A stretch of DNA of 32,592 nucleotides, taken from the NCBI GenBank assembly GCA_016744925.1, contig JADGDJ010000003.1, forward strand, positions 1-32,592, given 5' to 3'. Numbering within the stretch: the first letter of the stretch is position 1; each line of letters opens with the position of its first letter. Both the position numbers and the translations under genes were made by a program. The stretch is from Spirochaetaceae bacterium (GTDB taxonomy: Bacteria; Spirochaetota; Spirochaetia; DSM-2461). Shown here one piece after another: positions 23,036 to 31,512 of this stretch. The notes below the pieces were generated by a model, which did no database searches, was not told the DNA's origin, and saw only the letters and a list, made by a program, of their open reading frames with translations.

Positions 23036-24637
23036 ATGAAATTGAATTTAAAGAGCCTACAAAACAAAGCCGAATGGTTATCCAAAGGATACATACTCCC
23101 GGAATATGATATAGAAGCTGTTCGAAAAACCAGTAAACTCACTCCCCGATGGCTCCACTTTGGTGCGGGAAATATATTCCGGGCCTATATTGCTGTCCTC
23201 CAACAGAGACTGCTCAATGCAGGGAAATCAGATACAGGTATAATCGTATGCGAAACATTTGATGAAGAAATAATAAAAAAAGCCTATAGACCTTATGACA
23301 ACCTGACACTCGCTGTTACCTTAAAAGGGTCCGGAGAGATTCAGAAAGAGATTGTGGGAAGCCTGACGGAAACGCTTATACCCTCAGAAGATTTTGATCG
23401 AATGAAAGAGGTTTTCCGCTCTTCAACTCTTCAGATAATCAGCCTTACAATAACAGAAAAGGGATATACTCTTAAGGATGGAAACGGCGAATATTTCCCC
23501 TGGATAAAACCGGATTTTGAAGACTTTAATAATCACCCTACAAGCACAATAGGAATCATATCCTATCTTCTTCTTGAAAGATTCAAGGCAGGTGCTTCTC
23601 CACTAGCATTGCTCAGTATGGATAATTGCAGCCATAACGGAACTCTTCTGAAAATTGCCGTTATGGAATATGCAGAAGTATGGAAAAGTCAGGGTCATGT
23701 AAACGACGCGTTCCTATACTATCTAAACGATGAAAGCAAAATATCCTTCAACTGGAGCATGATAGATAAAATTACCCCCCGCCCTTCGGAAATTCTTCAA
23801 AAACAATTTTCAAAAGAAGGTTTGGAAGGGATGGAACTGGTTAAAACCTCTAAAAATACATATGTATCTCCCTTCGTAAATGCCGAGGAATCACAGTATT
23901 TGGCAATTGAGGACCTTTTCCCCAACGGAAAACCTCCTCTACAAGATGTGGGAGTCCTCTTTTCAGATAAAACAACCATTGATAAAATTGAAAAGATGAA
24001 GGTTTGCACATGTCTGAATCCTCTCCATACAGTTTTAGCCGTATACGGATGCCTTCTCGGTTATGAATCGATCTCTGCTGAGATGAAAGATCCTCTTCTG
24101 AAAGGATTTATAGAAAAGATGGGTTACGACGAAGGGATGCCAGTAGTGGTAGACCCGGGAATCATAAATGCAAAGGATTTCATCCGCAACAGCATTGAAG
24201 TACGGTTCCCCAATCCCTTCGTTCCCGATACTCCTCAGAGAATCGCGACGGATACATCTAAAAAAATTCATGTACGATTTGGAGAAACTATGAAAGCATA
24301 TATTGAACGGGGAACAACAGACCTCTCCTTTCTCACTTTCATCCCTTTGTTTCTCGCGGGCTGGCTCCGTTACCTCATGGCTCTCGATGACGAAGGGAAG
24401 ACATTCGAGCTCAGTCCCGATCCCAATCTGGAATCGCTTCAACCCTATGTCTCTTCATTCTCCCTGGGTTTCACAGGAGATGTGCATGATGAATTAAAGA
24501 ACCTGCTTTCCAATAAGGAAATTTTTGGAATAGATCTGTACGAGTACAATCTTGGGGATAAGGTCGAATCGTACTTTAAGACAATGATAGAAGGCCCGGG
24601 AGCCATACGAAAGATTCTAATAAAACATATACTTTAA
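23036..24637 (+). CDS. Mannitol dehydrogenase-family oxidoreductase, fructuronate reductase (UxuB)-like
   Basis: A 533-residue NAD(P)-dependent polyol-specific long-chain dehydrogenase. The nucleotide-binding start is W-L-H-F-G-A-G-N-I-F-R-A-Y near residues 39-51. The catalytic motif K-x5-N-x2-H is intact as K322, N328 and H331 (K-V-C-T-C-L-N-P-L-H). The family interconverts ketoses or keto-uronates with polyols or aldonates: fructuronate/mannonate, tagaturonate/altronate, fructose/mannitol. Length and the GntR partner favour a UxuB-like role in hexuronate breakdown, but UxuA and UxaC are not here, so the substrate is not settled. The ATG has GAGG eight bases upstream. The regulator gene follows after 21 bases in the same transcript. 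Confidence 0.88.
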   Translation: MKLNLKSLQNKAEWLSKGYILPEYDIEAVRKTSKLTPRWLHFGAGNIFRAYIAVLQQRLLNAGKSDTGIIVCETFDEEIIKKAYRPYDNLTLAVTLKGSGEIQKEIVGSLTETLIPSEDFDRMKEVFRSSTLQIISLTITEKGYTLKDGNGEYFPWIKPDFEDFNNHPTSTIGIISYLLLERFKAGASPLALLSMDNCSHNGTLLKIAVMEYAEVWKSQGHVNDAFLYYLNDESKISFNWSMIDKITPRPSEILQKQFSKEGLEGMELVKTSKNTYVSPFVNAEESQYLAIEDLFPNGKPPLQDVGVLFSDKTTIDKIEKMKVCTCLNPLHTVLAVYGCLLGYESISAEMKDPLLKGFIEKMGYDEGMPVVVDPGIINAKDFIRNSIEVRFPNPFVPDTPQRIATDTSKKIHVRFGETMKAYIERGTTDLSFLTFIPLFLAGWLRYLMALDDEGKTFELSPDPNLESLQPYVSSFSLGFTGDVHDELKNLLSNKEIFGIDLYEYNLGDKVESYFKTMIEGPGAIRKILIKHIL

Positions 24638-24658
24638 TATTGATAAGGAAGGGTTTGA

Positions 24659-25399
24659 ATGACTAAACGCAAATGGGTTGAGACAGCTCAGACTAAGACA
24701 ACAAGTGAATCTGTCTATGAAATCCTTTTTAGAAATATTATAAATATGAATCTTGTCCCGGGGACGATTATCAGCGAGAAAGAGATTTCTGAAAAAATGG
24801 AAGTCAGCAGAACGCCTGTACGGGAATCATTTATAAGGCTCTCGAATGAAGCTCTTATCAAAGTAATTCCTCAAAAAGGCAGTTTTGTCTCAAGAATTAG
24901 TTTGTCCCGGGTAAAAGAGGAGAGATTCCTCAGGGAATCTCTCGAAACATCTGTTATTAAAGAGATCATATTGAATCAGATACCCATACCTGAAGAATTA
25001 TTCAATAAAAACCTGGAAAGTCAGAAAATAGCCTTGGAACAGAAGGATTATGTTAGATTTATAGAGCTGGACCAAGTTTTTCACAGCATCCTTTTCAATT
25101 TGGCCGACAGACCGATGTGTTTCGATGTTATGTTAAAGTTTTCAAGTCATTACAGAAGAGTCCGATATCTATCCATGTCTGTCAGCGGTGTTTCCGCATC
25201 AAACTTACAGCACCACACAGAACTGACAAAACATCTCGTCAAAGGGGATCTCGAAATGGCTATGGAAATGATGAAGACCCATTTGCGGAAATTGAATATA
25301 GAAAAAGACATTATCTTTGAAAAATATCCCGATTATTTCGAGGAAGAATCCCCGATAACCGGTCTTATCGGATTTGATGATACTAAACTTTTTAAATAA
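24659..25399 (+). CDS. GntR-family transcriptional regulator, FadR subfamily (FCD domain)
   Basis: A 246-residue repressor-type protein. Residues about 17-80 are the winged helix: S-E-S-V-Y-E-I-L, I-N-M-N-L-V-P-G-T-I-I-S-E-K-E-I-S-E, V-S-R-T-P-V-R-E-S, V-I-P-Q-K-G-S-F-V. Residues about 90-220 are the all-helical FCD effector domain, with the expected metal-binding positions E-L-D-Q-V-F-H near 139 and H-H-T-E-L near 187. It is the second gene of the operon with the fructuronate reductase-type enzyme, so it is probably a sugar-acid-responsive autoregulator. A matching palindrome lies at 22866-22883. GGAAGG precedes the ATG by about seven bases. Confidence 0.93.
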   Translation: MTKRKWVETAQTKTTSESVYEILFRNIINMNLVPGTIISEKEISEKMEVSRTPVRESFIRLSNEALIKVIPQKGSFVSRISLSRVKEERFLRESLETSVIKEIILNQIPIPEELFNKNLESQKIALEQKDYVRFIELDQVFHSILFNLADRPMCFDVMLKFSSHYRRVRYLSMSVSGVSASNLQHHTELTKHLVKGDLEMAMEMMKTHLRKLNIEKDIIFEKYPDYFEEESPITGLIGFDDTKLFK

Positions 25400-25464
25400 A
25401 CCTCATCTCGGATGGTCAACCAGTATCAATCCTCTACTGTAAAGTGAGTCATGGACAAAGGAAA

Positions 25465-25500
25465 AGTGAGATACCAGCATCGAAAGGCTGATATTTCACT
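25465..25500. repeat. 14-bp stem-loop after the GntR gene, abutting the repeat-protein ORF
   Basis: Positions 25465-25478 and 25487-25500 pair over 14 positions with one mismatch and one G-T pair, around an eight-base loop. It lies 66 bases after the GntR stop and ends two bases before the first ATG of the next ORF. No T-run follows on the plus strand, so it is either a weak terminator of the operon or an RNA structure at the ORF start. Confidence 0.55.
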
Positions 25501-25502
25501 GA

Positions 25503-26396
25503 ATGATTCCCTTTGAATTTGACGAAAAAATTGCCAATGAAAAAAATGCCTGGCTTGCTGTAAAATTTGATTCCCAAATTAGAAGAACGATTGCCGGAAC
25601 ATCGATAGAATCACCCTTCTCTTATACAGTTTCAGCTGAAGAGATGACTTTAGGAAATCATTTGATTGAGTTCATCCTTATAAGGACACAATCGGGAATT
25701 GATGAAATATTAGCCTCTGCCGAATGGGAGCTTAACGTTCAGAATCCAGAAGAAATCGCAGAAAATTCTATATATGCTGAAGTGACATCTCATAGCTCTG
25801 ATAGTCTGTTTATACCGGGTGAAGATTTATCTCTCATATTTGAGTTTGATGAATCTGCCGCCAATGCCGTTCATGCCAAAATAGTTTTCATGTTTGATGA
25901 AAGGACAGGAGAAATCCCCTCACCATTGGTTTCTCCATTTGTTTTTGATATCCCGGGAAGAATATTGACAAGTGAAGAGCATATTCAGAAATTTATGCTC
26001 ATGAATACTATTGATGGGAAAGAAAATGTTCTCTCATATACAGAGGTGAAACTATTAGCAGCTGAACCGGCAGATACCACAGAAAACCTCTTTGAATCTA
26101 CTATTATCTTCCCAGACGCAGAGACTTTGCACAAAGCTGGAGAAGAAGCTGTGGTGACAATACAATTTGACGAAACTGCAGCCAATGAAATAAATGCCTG
26201 GCTGATTGTCATGTTTGATGAGATGAATGCCGCGACTGTTTTCGGAACGTCAATAAACTCTCCTTATACACTGGATATTCCCGGAAAATTATTGAAAACA
26301 GGAGATCATAATGTAAAATTTCTCTTTATGGATAAAGTCAATGGAACAGAAATAGTTATATCCAGTTCTGAAATTATCCTGAAGGTTATTGATTGA
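25503..26396 (+). CDS. Protein of three Ig-like repeats, apparently 5'-truncated
   Basis: A 297-residue product made of three related units of about 95 residues, each a likely beta-sandwich. Aligned landmarks are F-E-F-D-E-K-I-A-N / F-E-F-D-E-S-A-A-N / I-Q-F-D-E-T-A-A-N at about residues 4, 114 and 220. Each is followed by a K/V/M-F-D strand, an S-P-F/Y turn, and a GNH/EEH/GDH strand near the end. Units 2 and 3 have about 25 extra residues before the F-D-E motif (with P-G-E-D or A-G-E-E), but unit 1 starts at that motif. There is no signal peptide or anchor. A stop codon lies directly before the ATG, a hairpin is just upstream, and no good ribosome binding site is seen. It is probably the surviving C-terminal part of a larger surface or secreted protein. 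Family not recognised. Confidence 0.6.
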   Translation: MIPFEFDEKIANEKNAWLAVKFDSQIRRTIAGTSIESPFSYTVSAEEMTLGNHLIEFILIRTQSGIDEILASAEWELNVQNPEEIAENSIYAEVTSHSSDSLFIPGEDLSLIFEFDESAANAVHAKIVFMFDERTGEIPSPLVSPFVFDIPGRILTSEEHIQKFMLMNTIDGKENVLSYTEVKLLAAEPADTTENLFESTIIFPDAETLHKAGEEAVVTIQFDETAANEINAWLIVMFDEMNAATVFGTSINSPYTLDIPGKLLKTGDHNVKFLFMDKVNGTEIVISSSEIILKVID

Positions 26397-26676
26397 GACA
26401 GCCATTATTACACCTGATCCTCTTTAAAATATCCGTATTTAAGAGAACACTGATTGACTTACCAAAGCCGTCATAAGATTGTTGTCATTGTTATAATCCC
26501 ATGAGAAAATTATTGATTCTCCCCTTATTTCACCATGAATAAATATGAGTCTTTAAGATGTATAGCAAAACTCCCTATTCAAAATTACATTCTCATTTAG
26601 AGATTGGTAAATTATCATTTCCAGTAAGAACTAAAAAATTAAAAGTGAACCGGACTACCGCCAGAAAAAAAACTAT

Positions 26677-27555
26677 TCAGGGAATATCCCTTTCTCTCAT
26701 GGGACCAAAATAACTCTCCCACAAGGCTGTTCTTCTTCCGTCGTCAATAATCCTCTTTAAGGCGGAATTATACCGAAGGACTATTGACGGATCCAGAGCT
26801 TTTGAAAAAGCAGTCGTAATCTCATGACTGAGAATGGGATCTCCGACAGGTTCAATTTCCCACCCTTTCTGCAGGCTATAGTACTCTCCGATTCTTTTTA
26901 CATCGGGAACAGCATAGAGCAATCCTTCATTCAGGGCTTCCAGTGCTTTAGTGGTGGTTTCATACTCTACTAGTTCAATCTCTTTATATTCTCTTAAGGC
27001 CTGATAGATATGCCCCTGAGTCTGAACTCCAACTTTTTTTCCATAGAGACTTTTAATGATCTCTTTAGCAGAAGAGACTTTTATAGCCCTATTTCCCTTT
27101 TGAACAAAGGTGACATAATGGAGTATCTCATAGGGTCTGGAGAGATTAAATATAGCTCTGTAATCGGGAACATCCGGAACTGATAAAGCTGAGTGATACT
27201 CTCCGCTTTTAATTTTCTGATAAACCGCACCAATATCCCGATAGGGAAAGAAATGATAGGCCTGGCCCATCTCCTCCATAACCATCCGATCCAAATCGAC
27301 GTAAAATCCGTGAACCTGATCATCCTCTCCCAGATACATCCCCGGTGCTCCATCGGCTCTTACAAGTATTTCTAAAATATCTGAGGGAGAAATTACAATG
27401 AGGGGTTTTCCTCGCTCATCTCCTGAACGTTCCACCACCGGTTCATCTTTCTTTTCATGTACTTTATCTTCTACTATAAAGAGTTTTTCCTTTGAACAGT
27501 TGGAAAGAACCATTATTAATAATATAGTAATTAAAGCTATTTGTTTTCTTACCAT
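26677..27555 (-). CDS. Lipoprotein solute-binding protein, family 3 (SBP_bac_3)
   Basis: A 292-residue extracytoplasmic protein. Residues 1-20 are a lipoprotein signal with lipobox L-S-N-C and Cys20 as the lipid-attachment site. A charged linker of about 35 residues follows, then a PBPb-type domain: G-F-Y-V-D-L-D-R-M near 85, Y-R-D-I-G-A-V-Y-Q-K-I near 102, R-A-I-F-N-L-S-R-P-Y near 130, G-K-K-V-G-V-Q-T-Q-G near 170, and W-E-S-Y-F-G-P near 280. In transport such proteins bind amino acids or similar polar solutes, but no permease or ATPase is adjacent. It is divergent, 105 bases away, from a membrane histidine kinase, so a sensory partner role is plausible. AGGAAGG lies six bases before the ATG. 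Confidence 0.88.
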   Translation of the reverse strand: MVRKQIALITILLIMVLSNCSKEKLFIVEDKVHEKKDEPVVERSGDERGKPLIVISPSDILEILVRADGAPGMYLGEDDQVHGFYVDLDRMVMEEMGQAYHFFPYRDIGAVYQKIKSGEYHSALSVPDVPDYRAIFNLSRPYEILHYVTFVQKGNRAIKVSSAKEIIKSLYGKKVGVQTQGHIYQALREYKEIELVEYETTTKALEALNEGLLYAVPDVKRIGEYYSLQKGWEIEPVGDPILSHEITTAFSKALDPSIVLRYNSALKRIIDDGRRTALWESYFGPMRERDIP

Positions 27556-27590
27556 TTATGTCCTTCCTAAAACGTGAAGCATTTTTCTAA

Positions 27591-27619
27591 ATTCTAATGG
27601 ATATTTATATTTTATTCAA
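27591..27619 (-). promoter_or_regulatory. Promoter of the family-3 binding protein gene
   Basis: On the minus strand TTGAAT (27614-27619) and TAGAAT (27591-27596) are 17 bases apart, 35 bases before the ATG. The rightward kinase promoter in the same 105-base gap is not clear to me. Confidence 0.45.
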
Positions 27620-27660
27620 AGTGAACAGTACGAAATAGAGATAGTATTCAGGAGATTTTT

Positions 27661-29943
27661 TTGAAAATTCAGTTGAAGCTCATGCTGGTCATTATCCCCA
27701 TAATAATAGCTATTATATCTATTATTTCAGTAACCACTGGAATATTAACACGCTCTGCTCTAAAGAACCAGACACACGAAAATGCACAGTTATTGAGCCG
27801 AATCTATGCAGATCAGCTGAATTCCACCATAAAACTTTATCAGAATATTAGCCTTGATCTCGGAAGTGCTTCTATAACGGCTATCAATATTGAAACAACG
27901 TTACAGGTATTCAGGAAGCGTTATCCTCAATTTTCTCATGTGTTTTATACCACCACCACAGGTTCAGTTCGAGAGATATCCCCTTTTATGAATGATCTCC
28001 TGGATTATAGTATGATAAAAACAGAAGGCTGGTTAACATCATTAGAGAGTATGAAACCTGAAGTATCCCCTCCGGGAGTGTACTTCAATGAAAAGTCTAT
28101 TATATTTTTTGCACCCGCCGTATATTCCTATATAGAACATCAGAAACCGAGAGTGGAGGGTATGGTAGCATTGGTTCTGCCATTAAAAGAACTCTTTCGC
28201 CACATTGGAGAAATCAGGACGAATAAATCAGATTCACTTTTCGTCCTAAATGAGAAAGGGATTGTTATACACCATGAAAACAGAGAAATGATTCTCCGGA
28301 ACAAGAAGGAAAATTCTAATCCGAATGATGGGTTAATTCCTATTATTGAGGCTATGGAGAATCAGAAATCAGGATTCGGAACCTATGAAAATGGAAACCG
28401 CTATATTTCTTTTTGTCCTATATCATCGATGCGATGGTCTCTAGGGCTGTTCGGATCATACTCAGAAATTACATCTGAGATAGATAAAATAACAAAGATC
28501 ATCCTCTTTGTTATGAGCTTGGGTATAATACTAGCTGCCATAACACTCTATTTTGCGGTTCATTCGGTCATTGCACCCATAGAGGAATTAACCATAAAGG
28601 CAGGAGATATAGGCAAGGGGAACTTTCATAAAAAAATTCCTATGGAAGGTTTCGCTTACAAAAAAAAGACGAACAATGAAGTCTCAAAATTGATATACGC
28701 TTTTAACAAGATGACCGGGCAACTGGATCAGACATTTTTAAACCTTAACAACGAAATATCAGAGAGAAAATCTATAGAAGCCGCCCTGGATAAAACACAA
28801 AAATATTTAAATAATATTGTAGAGTCTATGCCTTCTATGCTGATCAGCGTTGATTCGTCGGGGAACATAACCCATTGGAATAAAGCTACGGAAAATATAA
28901 CCGGCATAAGTACAGGCAGAGCTCTGGGAACAACTCTTGGAAAGACTCTCCCTTACCTCGAGAAAGATGTAAAGAAGATTCTGGAAAGCATCAGAAGCGG
29001 AACTGTTATCCATATCAAGAAAAAACTTCACAAGTTACTGGATTCTGATCACTTCGAAGATATTACAATATATCCTCTTAAAGGTATTAATTCGGAAGAA
29101 GCTGTCATCCGGATAGACGATATCTCGGAAAAAGTCCGTTTGGAAGAAATGATGATCCAAAGTGAAAAGATGCTCTCTATCGGAGGACTTGCCGCAGGAA
29201 TGGCTCATGAAATAAACAACCCCCTTGCGGGAATGATTCAGACTGCTTCAGTCATGGAAAACCGGCTAAGCACACGGCTGAATATGCCCGCGAATGTAAA
29301 AGTTGTTGAAAAGTTGAACATTTCAATGGATACCATTAGCCTTTTTATGGAGGAGCGGGGTATATTCCGCATGCTAAAATCTATCAGTGAATCAGGGGAG
29401 AGGATAGCTGGGATAGTTGAGAACATGCTCAGTTTTTCAAGGAAAAGTGATAGAGAATTCTCTTCGAAAAACCTTTCGGAACTTCTCGAAAAAACAATAG
29501 AATTGGCAGAGACAGATTACAACCTGAAAAAACAAAATGATTTTAAAAAAATTGAAATACTCAGAGATTATGAGGCTTCGCTCCCTCTTGTTCTCTGTGA
29601 AGCGTCAAAGATTCAGCAGGTATTATTAAATCTCCTAAGAAACGGTGCCCAAGCGATGCAGGAATCTGAAACAGAATCTCCCTGTTTTACAATAAGACTT
29701 TTCCATAAAAAAGAGGATAAAATGGTCTCCATTGAAGTGGAAGACAATGGTCCCGGCATGGATGAAGAGCATCAGAAACGAATATTTGATCCCTTTTTTA
29801 CAACGAAACCGATTGGAGTCGGAACAGGGCTCGGCTTGAGTGTTTCCTATTTCATTATCACAGAGCACCACAATGGAACCCTATCTGTGCAATCAACCAA
29901 AGGAATAGGATCCATTTTTACTATTTGTCTTCCTGCAGGATAA
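27661..29943 (+). CDS. Sensor histidine kinase with Cache, HAMP and PAS domains
   Basis: A 760-residue membrane kinase. The start is TTG at 27661, chosen because GGAG lies six bases upstream and the first residues (K-I-Q-L-K-L-M-L-V-I-I-P) begin membrane helix 1 (about 7-30). Residues 31-275 form an extracytoplasmic Cache-type sensor (R-Y-P-Q-F-S-H-V-F-Y near 88, V-L-N-E-K-G-I-V-I-H-H-E-N near 195). Helix 2 spans about 277-300, then HAMP and a PAS domain near 375-490 (I-S-V-D-S-S-G-N-I-T-H-W-N-K-A-T). The phosphoacceptor is His516 in G-M-A-H-E-I-N-N-P. The HATPase domain shows N-L-L-R-N-G-A-Q-A-M, E-D-N-G-P-G-M and G-T-G-L-G-L-S. No response regulator gene is next to it, so its partner is elsewhere. 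The divergent binding protein may supply the ligand. Confidence 0.93.
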   Translation: MKIQLKLMLVIIPIIIAIISIISVTTGILTRSALKNQTHENAQLLSRIYADQLNSTIKLYQNISLDLGSASITAINIETTLQVFRKRYPQFSHVFYTTTTGSVREISPFMNDLLDYSMIKTEGWLTSLESMKPEVSPPGVYFNEKSIIFFAPAVYSYIEHQKPRVEGMVALVLPLKELFRHIGEIRTNKSDSLFVLNEKGIVIHHENREMILRNKKENSNPNDGLIPIIEAMENQKSGFGTYENGNRYISFCPISSMRWSLGLFGSYSEITSEIDKITKIILFVMSLGIILAAITLYFAVHSVIAPIEELTIKAGDIGKGNFHKKIPMEGFAYKKKTNNEVSKLIYAFNKMTGQLDQTFLNLNNEISERKSIEAALDKTQKYLNNIVESMPSMLISVDSSGNITHWNKATENITGISTGRALGTTLGKTLPYLEKDVKKILESIRSGTVIHIKKKLHKLLDSDHFEDITIYPLKGINSEEAVIRIDDISEKVRLEEMMIQSEKMLSIGGLAAGMAHEINNPLAGMIQTASVMENRLSTRLNMPANVKVVEKLNISMDTISLFMEERGIFRMLKSISESGERIAGIVENMLSFSRKSDREFSSKNLSELLEKTIELAETDYNLKKQNDFKKIEILRDYEASLPLVLCEASKIQQVLLNLLRNGAQAMQESETESPCFTIRLFHKKEDKMVSIEVEDNGPGMDEEHQKRIFDPFFTTKPIGVGTGLGLSVSYFIITEHHNGTLSVQSTKGIGSIFTICLPAG

Positions 29944-30039
29944 GGCAAGAATGACCAGGAAAACTCTTTTGATTTTCCGCTCCAAATAATAATAGTAATT
30001 GATACAAAAATGAATTGCTATCGGTGACTATACATCTTC

Positions 30040-30090
30040 GGAGGAACGGTTCTTCCCGATAAAAAAACGACCTCAGACTTATGTGAGGTC
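30040..30090 (+). terminator. Terminator region after the histidine kinase gene
   Basis: Two hairpins follow the kinase stop. GGAGGAA (30040-30046) pairs with TTCTTCC (30050-30056), and GACCTCA (30069-30075) pairs exactly with TGAGGTC (30084-30090), followed by TATATTATT. A run of seven A precedes the second stem, giving a T-run on the minus strand as well. Confidence 0.6.
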
Positions 30091-30226
30091 TATATTATTC
30101 CCTGATTACGTTACAAGAAGTTGTTATTGCATGTTTCACTCATCGGTTAAGCTCTTTCTTATTGGTATAGCTTTACAAAAATATTACAATTGTAGAAATA
30201 TTTATCCGCAGAGAAAAGGATTTCCA

Positions 30227-31381
30227 ATGACGTTAACCGATGAGCAGAAAGATGAAATCATAAACTTCACAAGTGAGCTTGTGAAACTCCCCGGGGAATC
30301 GGGCGATGAAAGCAAAACTGCAGAAAGAGTCATCAGAAAAATGAAAAGTTTGTCCTACGATGAAGTCTCTGTTGATGAATACGGAAATGTTCTGGGAATC
30401 TTAAAAGGAGATCAACCGGGACGGACCATTGTTTTTGACGGACATATGGATGTCGTACCGATTCGAGAACCAGAGCTTTGGGAACATACCCCTTTCGGTG
30501 GTGAGATTGCCCAAGGTAAGATTTGGGGACGGGGCACGGCAGATATGAAGGGAGCCCTTGCGGCTATGATCTGCGCTCCCGCCTATCTCAAGCGTTCAGA
30601 ATTTGCAGGTACAATATTAGTCTCCGCTTCTGTGGCTGAAGAGATTCTCATAGGAGCGGCTTTTAGCAAAATTCTAGACCGAAATGATGTAGACGCCGTT
30701 GTTATTGGAGAACCTACTGGACTGAAACTGGGTATAGCCGAAAAAGGCCGGGCAGGCATTGAAATAATAAGTCATGGAACGGTGGCTCATAGCAGCCGTC
30801 CCGATCTGGGAGACAACGCGGTATACCGGATGATGGAAGCCGTTGAAAAAATAAGGACTCTCCCCCGCCGTACTGATCCTGTCCTCGGAGAAGAAGTGAT
30901 AGAGTTAGTGGAAATTAGTTCACTCCCCTCTCCCGGAAATGGTTCAATCCCCGGTGAATGTAAGAGTTTCTGGGAGTGCCGATTACTCCAGGGAGAGACA
31001 AAGGAAAGCTTTCTTGGTCGATGGAAAAAAGGACTGTCCGGGATAGAAAAAGTTGAATTAAAAATAGCCCAGATCAACCTCGAGTCTTACACAGGCGTGA
31101 ATATGTCTATGGAGGATTTCCTTCCCGGGTGGATAACAGATAATAACCAAAGATTTACAGCGCTTGTGAAAAAGTCCATTGGGGAATGCGATCGGGATTT
31201 GGCGCTATACGCGGCACCATACGGGTGTAACGCACTAGTAAGTGCCGGAGTGCGAAATATTCCCACAGTAATACTGGGACCGGGAGATATTTCCTTAGCC
31301 CACAAGCCAAATGAGTTTATAAAAATTGAAGAGTTGTTGAAATGTGCTGAGATTTACGGGACTATTTGTCGGACTTTTTGA
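30227..31381 (+). CDS. M20-family metallohydrolase, YgeY-like
   Basis: A 384-residue zinc amidohydrolase from the ATG at 30227, which has AAAGGA six bases upstream. A longer frame opens at 30083 but would start inside a terminator hairpin and adds a Cys/Tyr-rich stretch foreign to the family. Zinc ligands are visible: D-G-H-M-D (H73), T-A-D-M-K-G (D106), A-E-E (E138-E139, catalytic Glu), G-E-P-T (E162) and L-A-H-K-P-N near residue 366. The dimerisation lid occupies about 180-290. M20 enzymes cleave dipeptides, N-acyl amino acids or carbamoylated substrates; similarity looks closest to the YgeY group, whose substrate is uncertain. No selenium- or purine-related neighbours support a YgeY pathway here. 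It appears to be a single-gene unit. Confidence 0.9.
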   Translation: MTLTDEQKDEIINFTSELVKLPGESGDESKTAERVIRKMKSLSYDEVSVDEYGNVLGILKGDQPGRTIVFDGHMDVVPIREPELWEHTPFGGEIAQGKIWGRGTADMKGALAAMICAPAYLKRSEFAGTILVSASVAEEILIGAAFSKILDRNDVDAVVIGEPTGLKLGIAEKGRAGIEIISHGTVAHSSRPDLGDNAVYRMMEAVEKIRTLPRRTDPVLGEEVIELVEISSLPSPGNGSIPGECKSFWECRLLQGETKESFLGRWKKGLSGIEKVELKIAQINLESYTGVNMSMEDFLPGWITDNNQRFTALVKKSIGECDRDLALYAAPYGCNALVSAGVRNIPTVILGPGDISLAHKPNEFIKIEELLKCAEIYGTICRTF

Positions 31382-31418
31382 TATCCAGAATAGATGAATC
31401 TTATTGATTTACTATACC

Positions 31419-31466
31419 TAATAGGGATTCAATATTACGGAAAAACAATCATCCAGATCCCTATTA
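31419..31466. repeat. 10-bp inverted repeat after the M20 hydrolase gene
   Basis: TAATAGGGAT (31419-31428) is exactly inverted as ATCCCTATTA (31457-31466), with 28 bases between. It lies in the 131-base gap before the second chemoreceptor. It could be a regulator site for that gene or a long-loop terminator for the hydrolase; there is no T-run. Confidence 0.5.
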
Positions 31467-31512
31467 AGACCGATGATAAAAAGAATAGACCGATACAAAA
31501 CAAGGATATCCC

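Noticed and set aside
24035-24442. Leftward 135-codon frame inside the dehydrogenase gene
   Set aside because: Antisense shadow of a well-supported coding frame, no start signal or family resemblance.
26397-26676. Gap between convergent genes searched for a terminator or small RNA
   Set aside because: A+T-rich sequence with no convincing stem, T-run or conserved-looking element.
30083-30226. Upstream in-frame extension of the M20 hydrolase (48 more residues)
   Set aside because: It would begin inside a terminator hairpin, adds a Cys/Tyr-rich stretch unlike the family, and the ATG at 30227 has a good ribosome binding site.
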